Positions 61,101-64,000 of a DNA stretch of 64,000 nucleotides are shown piece after piece (within the stretch, counting starts at the first letter, position 1; the number at the start of each line of letters is the position of its first letter). The notes beneath the pieces were generated by a model that saw only the letters and a list, made by a program, of their open reading frames with translations, had not been told where the DNA came from and did no database searches. The DNA is from Nocardia flavorosea NBRC 108225 (GTDB lineage Bacteria > Actinomycetota > Actinomycetes > Mycobacteriales > Mycobacteriaceae), in assembly GCF_001613385.1 (NCBI RefSeq), contig NZ_BDCG01000016.1, forward strand, positions 349,911 through 413,910. Reading direction: 5' to 3'. The position numbers and the translations under genes are program-made.

Positions 61101-64000
61101 GGTTCGTGGCGAGCCCGTTCGATCCGGGTGCGCGGATGTATCGCACGGGCGATCTGGTGCGCTGGCAGCGTGTCGATGGTGAGCCGGTCCTCGAGTATTT
61201 GGGGCGTACCGATTTCCAGGTGAAGTTCCGTGGTCAGCGGATCGAGCTGGGGGAGATCGAGTCGGCGTTCCTGGCGCAGCCTCAGGTCAGTCAGGCGGTC
61301 GTCACGGTCGCCGCCTCGCAGCTGGGTGAGCAGCTGGTCGCCTATGTGGTGCCGGCGCCGGGAGAACGAATCGTCTCCGGGGTCCTGCTGGATACGCTTC
61401 GTGATGTCCTGCCGACCTATATGGTCCCGGCGGCCGTCGTCGAACTCGAGGCATTCCCGCTGAACACGTCCGGCAAGCTGGATCGTAAGGCACTGCCGGA
61501 GCCGACGTTCGAGACGCGTGAGTTCCGTGCCCCGGCGACTCCGATCGAGGAGATCGTCGCCGGTGTGTTCGCCGATGTCCTCGGAGTGCAGCGGGTCGGC
61601 GCGGATGATGATTTCTTCGCGTTGGGTGGTAACTCGCTGATCGCGACCCAGGTGGCTGCCCGGGTCGGGCAGGCGCTGGACGCGCAGGTGCCGGTGCGGG
61701 TGTTGTTCGAGGCTTCCACGGTGGCCGCGGTGGCCGCGCGGATTCAGGAACAGGCCGGCGCGGGGACCCGTAAGGCGCTCGTGGCGGGGCCGCGGCCGGC
61801 GCGGGTGCCGCTGTCGTCGGCGCAGCAGCGGATGTGGTTCCTCAACCGCTTCGACCGGGCCTCCGCCGCGTACAACCTGCCGTTCGCCATCCGTCTCTCG
61901 GGTGCGCTCGATGTGGATGCCCTGCGGGAAGCGCTTGCCGATCTCGTGCTGCGGCACGAGGTGCTGCGGACCGTGTATCCGGAGACCGAAACCGGTCCGG
62001 TGCAGGTGGTGCTGCCGGTGGGGCAGGCGATACCGCAGCTCGAGGTGCGGCCGGTCGCCGGTTCGGAGATCGTCACGGCGGTGGCCGAGCTGGCGTCGGC
62101 CGGTTTCGACGTGACGGCCGAGGTGCCGCTGCGGGTGGCGCTGTTCGAGATCGACGATGCCGCGGACGAATTCGTCCTGGCCATGGTGGTGCACCATATC
62201 GCCGGTGACGGTTCCTCGGTGGGGCCGTTGACCCGCGATGTGATGATCGCGTATTCCGCGCGGACCGCGGGGGAGACGCCGGGCTGGGCCCCGCTTCCGG
62301 TGCAGTACGCCGATTACGCGCTCTGGCAGCGTGAACTCCTCGGCGACGAGAACGATCCCGAATCGGTCGCGGCCGAACAGCTCGGGTACTGGCAGTCGGC
62401 GCTGGCCGGAATTCCGGACCAGCTCGACCTACCGGCGGACCGTCCACGTCCGGCGGTGCAGTCCTATCGGGGTGGCCGCATCGAGGTATCGATCGACGCC
62501 GAAACCCATGCCGCTTTGCAGCAGTTGGCGCAGCAGCGTGGCGCGACCCTGTTCATGGTGGTGCATACGGCGTTCGCGGTACTGCTGTCGCGGTTGTCGG
62601 GTACGGATGACATCACCATCGGTACCCCGGTGGCGGGTCGTGGTGAGCGGGCCCTCGACGATCTGATCGGTATGTTCGTGAACACGCTGGTGTTCCGGAC
62701 ACAGGTGGAACGCGGCGAGGCGTTCACCGATCTGCTGGCCCGCCAGCGTGAAGTCGATCTGCAGGCGTTCGCGCACGCGGATGTGCCGTTCGAACGTCTG
62801 GTGGAGGTGCTCAACCCGGCGCGGTCGCAGGCGCGGCATCCGCTGTTCCAGGTGGGCTTCACCTTCCAGAACATGGGGCAATCGCGGCTGGAGCTGCCGG
62901 GTCTGGTGATTTCCGGTGTCGAGGTCGATACCGAGGTTTCACAGTTCGATCTGCATGTGCTGGTCGGCGACAGCTACGACGCCGCGGGCGATCCCGCGGG
63001 GGTGACCGGTTTCCTGACCTACGCCACCGATCTGTTCGATCACGCGACCGCACAGGGCTTTGTCGACCGGTTCACCCGTCTGCTGGCCGAGATCCTCGCG
63101 GATCCCTCGATCCCGGTCGGCGAGCTGGAGATCCTGGCGCCGGCCGAGCGGACCCGGGTGCTGACGGAGTGGAACGCCACCGAGTACCCGGTGCCGGAAA
63201 CGCTGGCACTCGACGGGTTCGCGCGGGCGGTTGCCCGGTTCCCGGACCGCGTGGCGGTGACCTCCGATGGTGCCGAGATCACGTATGCCGAGCTGGATGC
63301 GCGGGTCAACCGGTTGGCCCGCCGCCTGATCGCGCAGGGCGTGGGCCCGGAATCGCTGGTCGGGCTGTTGGTCTCCCGGTCGCTCGATTTCGTGGTCGGG
63401 ATGTATGCCGTCATCGCCGCGGGCGGCGCGTATGTGCCGCTGGACCCGACCCATCCGGGTGAGCGGATTCGGCACATCCTCGACACCGCGGACCCGGAAT
63501 GCGTGCTGACGACCGTCGCGGATCTCGACGCGGTCGGGGCGGAGGCGGTCGCGGGCGCACCGGTACTGATCCTGGACGCGCTCGATACCAGTGGTTACGA
63601 CGCCTCGGCCGTGACCGATTCCGATCGGTCGGCGCCGCTGCGGCCGGAGAATGCGGCATACGTGATCTTTACGTCCGGTTCGACCGGCCGGCCGAAGGGC
63701 GTGGCGGTATCGCATGCGGCAATCGCCAACCAGATCGCCTGGATAGTGGGCGAATACGGTATCGGCCGCGATGATGTGGTGCTGTTCAAGACCCCCGCGA
63801 CCTTCGATGTGTCGCTGTGGGAGCTGTTGGCGCCGTTGACCGTCGGCGGCCGGATGGTCGTCGCCGAACCCGACGGGCACCGCGACCCGATCTACCTCGC
63901 CTCCGTCATCGCCGGAGAGCGTGTCACGGCGACCTCGTTCGTCCCGTCGATGCTGTCGGTCTTCGCCGAGAGCACCGCCGCGAACCCGGGAGCGCTGGCC
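52151..64000 (+). CDS. Giant non-ribosomal peptide synthetase (partial, continues past window)
   Basis: The first 3950 codons of an uninterrupted frame. Start is TTG 52151: the frame is closed by TGA at 52109, no ATG or GTG lies between, and GAGG sits six bases upstream. Domains: C1 (about residues 22-450, HHIVIDG at 152), EntF/starter-like with IAQYVELHGEL; A1 (470-980, TSGSTGRPKG); T1 (DLGGNSL, Ser1015); C2 (HHISADG at 1208); A2 (1530-2040); T2 (Ser2086); C3 (HHISADG at 2270); A3 (2600-3115); T3 (Ser3162); C4 (HHIAGDG at 3348); A4 (from ~3680, cut off). No epimerase, methylase or thioesterase lies within the window. Predicted pocket residues are D-V-W-D-F-I-L-V-S-K for A1 and A3, and D-A-L-F-I-G-A-I-A-K for A2. 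All catalytic motifs look intact. The product is unknown; at least four residues, possibly N-acylated. Confidence 0.95.
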   Translation, partial: MDRLDNGGNGTNSGSATADGDLFPLSPAQLGIWYAQHVDPQVPVNIAQYVELHGELDVDTLTRASLDASHELGSGLLRIVERDGEPLQFVDHSLEDEVRYVDLRTADDPVAAAREWMRDEYGRPLDLTTDRLIRAAALHLGENHWYWYVRAHHIVIDGYGAMNMMNRMAELYTAYRAGTEPAPSKAAQLRTLYDQEIAYRESNRFRTDKEYWAERVAGLEEGTSLAGRSAAPAARNGVVQGPLTDDQNAALGEAVRRYESSPAQELIAAFAAYLAQWNSAEDVILSLPVTARTTALMRRSGGVSSNIVPLRLHVGAETTIADLRRQVQLEVSGALRHQRYRHEDIRRDSAGGGVVTTEFFGPWVNIMLFQDELRLGDSVGSLHVLSTGSIEDLGVNFYQSIGGTRSHIDFETNPNLYTAEEAGRHHTRFLEFFERFLAAAADAPVWQLAITTAAERVATVETWNDAAREVPDTTLPALLDAQIARTPGNLAVEFEGTGLTYAEFGARVNRLARYLIADGVGPESLVALGMRRSVELVVAMHAVLRAGGAYVPIDPDHPAERTAYILESATPVCVLTVTADQPDLPESVRSLTVDTLDTAGFSDEPVTDADRLAPLRPDNTAYVIYTSGSTGRPKGVAVSHHAIVNQQLWMLDSYGFTADDVYLQKTATTFDVSLWGYFLPLMSGAALIVATPDGHRDPAYVAETIARHGVTVTDFVPSMLTVFAAYADPGQIASLRAVFVIGEALPPETVAAMKAISGAGLHNLYGPTEAAVSVTYWEATAADTVSVPIGVPEWNVGVQVLDARLRPAAVGAPGELYLSGRQLARGYLGRPDLSADRFVADPLGAPGDRMYRTGDLVRWRADGVLEYLGRTDFQVKFRGQRIELGEIETDLLAHSAVSQAVVLVVDTAAGQQLAAYVVPVPGHTVEPVELTRFLGEKLPSYMVPAAILVLDALPLNTSGKLDRKALPEPVFSADVAGFRAPRTQAEHVVAGIFADILGQQVVGVDDSFFDLGGNSLVATQVVARISAVFGVRIGVRALFETPTVAGLAARIDIAASGESRESRPPLVARSLPDRVPLSPAQQRMWFINQFDPAAPTYNLPFVIRLRGHADVAALTAALDDVIERQQSLRTIFPESGDGGYQLVLPMDDVDLGIRVERIDADRLPDALAEFAAIGFDVTRELPIRVRVYEVAGGRSNGTPEHAVAIVVHHISADGFSFGPLSRDVAAAYVARATGVEPSWAPLPVQYRDYSVWQRELLGREDDPDSMAARQIAFWRETLAGLPDQLDLPIDRPRPAVQGFRGAQHHFAIDAELHERLSDLARGNGSTLFMVLHAALAVLLSRLSGTGDIAVGTPVAGRGEQALDDLIGMFVNTLVLRSDVDGTRPFTEFLDSTREADLAAFAHADVPFERLVEVLNPARSQARQPLVQVMLSFQEISHADLEIPGLSISAAEIELAIAKFDLVWTVTEKRGSRGEPAGMDLVLSYATDLFDESTVRSFVTRWQRLLDVIVADPHTRVGAIELLHPAERAELTACAGGPAEQPDTLAGLLAAAAVTNPDGIAVVADDESYTYAELDSASNQLARVLIERGAGPEVSVALALGRSWRYQLALWAIVKSGAVLVPVDPAYPADRIIHMVTDSGAAFGLTEDYELPELPELSGGWISLDDPELAAEVMASSADAITDADRRAPLRTANTAYMIYTSGSTGLPKGVVVTHVGLRNFAAEQVQRFGLDTSTRALAFASPSFDASVLELLLAVGAAGTMVIVPQMMFGGAELADLIETTGVTHAFLTPSVLASLDLDAMDDVRVVITGGEAIPADLAGRWAATTGRRLFNAYGPTEATIATNISGPLQPGEPVTIGGPVRGMRALVLDTGLDPVPEGVIGELYLGGIQLARGYHARPALTAGRFVADPFGSDGERLYRTGDVVRWRRDGSGALTVEYVGRNDFQVKVRGFRIELGEIDAALTSYPAVDFAVTIGHENVSGAMTLVSYIVAAPGDPVDVPAVTAHIQDRLPAYMVPSSIMVLDEIPLTPAGKLDRKALPVPQFQTQAFRAPVTPIEEIVADVFAEVLGVDRVGLDDDFFELGGNSLIATQVAARLGAALDTRVPVRTLFEASTVMALAARIESHVGEGARQALVARSRDGDIPLSLAQQRMWFLNRYDTESAVNNIPVAIRMSGELDVAALQVAIIDVIDRHESLRTVFPETGQTPVQVILDAAQVVPDLTPFRIREDKLIDHLIDLATMAFDVTGEVPLHARLFEISDTEYVLGMVVHHISADGWSMGPLARDVMVAYAARISWESPAWVNLPVQYADYALWQREVLGSEDDPQSLISDQIRYWKQELAGLPDELALPADRPRPAVSSYAGGTHSFVIEPEMRRRIADLGRRHNASPFMVVHSVLAALLARLTGESDIAVGTPVAGRGEAALENLVGMFVNTLVLRTQVQGGMSFAELLAAVRNADLQAFAHADVPFERLVEVLNPTRSQARHPFFQVALSFENLPDRTFELPELRVAPVDFEIGLEKFDLSLNFRGMGEDTNSPMQGELSFSRDLFDPETAASFADRFMRLLDAVVTTPGVPVGDLEILAPVERMEVLADWNSTEHALPEQLLLDGFERMAAAHPDRVAVSFEGTSLSYGEFSARVNRLARYLVAQGVGPESLVGLLVSRSVDLVVGMYAVVAAGGAYVPLDPSHPGERIGYILDTANPVCLLSTTADVRAVTAGSDGGVADGGTPVEIAGVPVLALDTLDTGGFDAASLTDVDRLAPVRPSNTAYVIFTSGSTGRPKGVAVPHSAIANQVAWMLTEYPMDAGDVYLQKTATTFDVSLWGYFLPLAAGAHLVVATPDGHRDPEYLARVIAEQRVTVTDFVPSMLTVFAAHTAAGSVPSLEHVFVIGEALPPETVTAMHAVSDAAVHNLYGPTEAAVSITYWQATGDETGSVPIGVPQWNSRVYVLDSRLRPVPEGVTGELYLAGDQLARGYVTRPDLSSDRFVASPFDPGARMYRTGDLVRWQRVDGEPVLEYLGRTDFQVKFRGQRIELGEIESAFLAQPQVSQAVVTVAASQLGEQLVAYVVPAPGERIVSGVLLDTLRDVLPTYMVPAAVVELEAFPLNTSGKLDRKALPEPTFETREFRAPATPIEEIVAGVFADVLGVQRVGADDDFFALGGNSLIATQVAARVGQALDAQVPVRVLFEASTVAAVAARIQEQAGAGTRKALVAGPRPARVPLSSAQQRMWFLNRFDRASAAYNLPFAIRLSGALDVDALREALADLVLRHEVLRTVYPETETGPVQVVLPVGQAIPQLEVRPVAGSEIVTAVAELASAGFDVTAEVPLRVALFEIDDAADEFVLAMVVHHIAGDGSSVGPLTRDVMIAYSARTAGETPGWAPLPVQYADYALWQRELLGDENDPESVAAEQLGYWQSALAGIPDQLDLPADRPRPAVQSYRGGRIEVSIDAETHAALQQLAQQRGATLFMVVHTAFAVLLSRLSGTDDITIGTPVAGRGERALDDLIGMFVNTLVFRTQVERGEAFTDLLARQREVDLQAFAHADVPFERLVEVLNPARSQARHPLFQVGFTFQNMGQSRLELPGLVISGVEVDTEVSQFDLHVLVGDSYDAAGDPAGVTGFLTYATDLFDHATAQGFVDRFTRLLAEILADPSIPVGELEILAPAERTRVLTEWNATEYPVPETLALDGFARAVARFPDRVAVTSDGAEITYAELDARVNRLARRLIAQGVGPESLVGLLVSRSLDFVVGMYAVIAAGGAYVPLDPTHPGERIRHILDTADPECVLTTVADLDAVGAEAVAGAPVLILDALDTSGYDASAVTDSDRSAPLRPENAAYVIFTSGSTGRPKGVAVSHAAIANQIAWIVGEYGIGRDDVVLFKTPATFDVSLWELLAPLTVGGRMVVAEPDGHRDPIYLASVIAGERVTATSFVPSMLSVFAESTAANPGALA

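Overview
The window comes from a high-GC actinomycete of the mycolate-producing group, most like Nocardia or a close relative. This rests on a complete mce operon with two yrbE genes, a mycofactocin locus, an accD1/accA1-type leucine catabolic operon laid out as in Mycobacterium, an F420-type PPOX protein, and GTG/TTG starts with stop-start overlaps. No taxon-specific marker was available, so the genus is an inference.

Layout. 0-8.6 kb: a WYL-family regulator, a long disordered protein on the minus strand, an SPW-repeat membrane protein, an NAD-dependent ferredoxin reductase paired with an Asp/Glu racemase-like protein, a KshB-type oxygenase reductase with a perfect KstR-type operator, and a TetR regulator. 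8.8-13.6 kb: mycofactocin locus with mftA, a single reading frame that joins mftB to mftC, a strong hairpin terminator, mftF and mftG. The usual mftD, mftE and recognisable mftR are not present. 14.2-18.8 kb: a CUT1 sugar ABC importer (solute-binding lipoprotein and two permeases) and an MpaB-type oxygenase. 19.1-30.3 kb: mce operon (two small membrane proteins, yrbEA/B, mceA-F, Mce-associated protein) facing a regulator with two TetR domains. 30.4-41.3 kb: a zinc alcohol dehydrogenase, then acetoacetyl-CoA synthetase, CitE-like lyase, MaoC protein, acyl-CoA dehydrogenase, biotin carboxylase and carboxyltransferase, with a divergent TetR regulator and a two-site operator between. Together these could take isovaleryl-CoA through to acetyl-CoA and acetoacetyl-CoA.

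41.4-47.6 kb is an accessory block: a YefM/YoeB toxin-antitoxin pair, a truncated XRE regulator joined out of frame to a 2'-5' RNA ligase-like remnant, two small overlapping genes, an ATPase with a DUF234-like C-terminus, a SnoaL-like protein and a degenerate M48-like membrane protein. Two arrays of 15-bp repeats built on TCTAYGTAGA lie at about 41.43 and 46.13 kb, and one further copy lies at 44.43 kb. 47.7-51.8 kb: an MHS-type MFS transporter, a DoxX protein, a PPOX protein and cobM.

52.15 kb to the end: the first 3950 codons of a giant non-ribosomal peptide synthetase, with domain order C-A-T-C-A-T-C-A-T-C-A(partial). It starts with TTG and continues past the window. Modules 1 and 3 carry the same predicted specificity residues. 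Domain calls, start choices and operators are read by eye. No alignment, HMM or folding computation was run.
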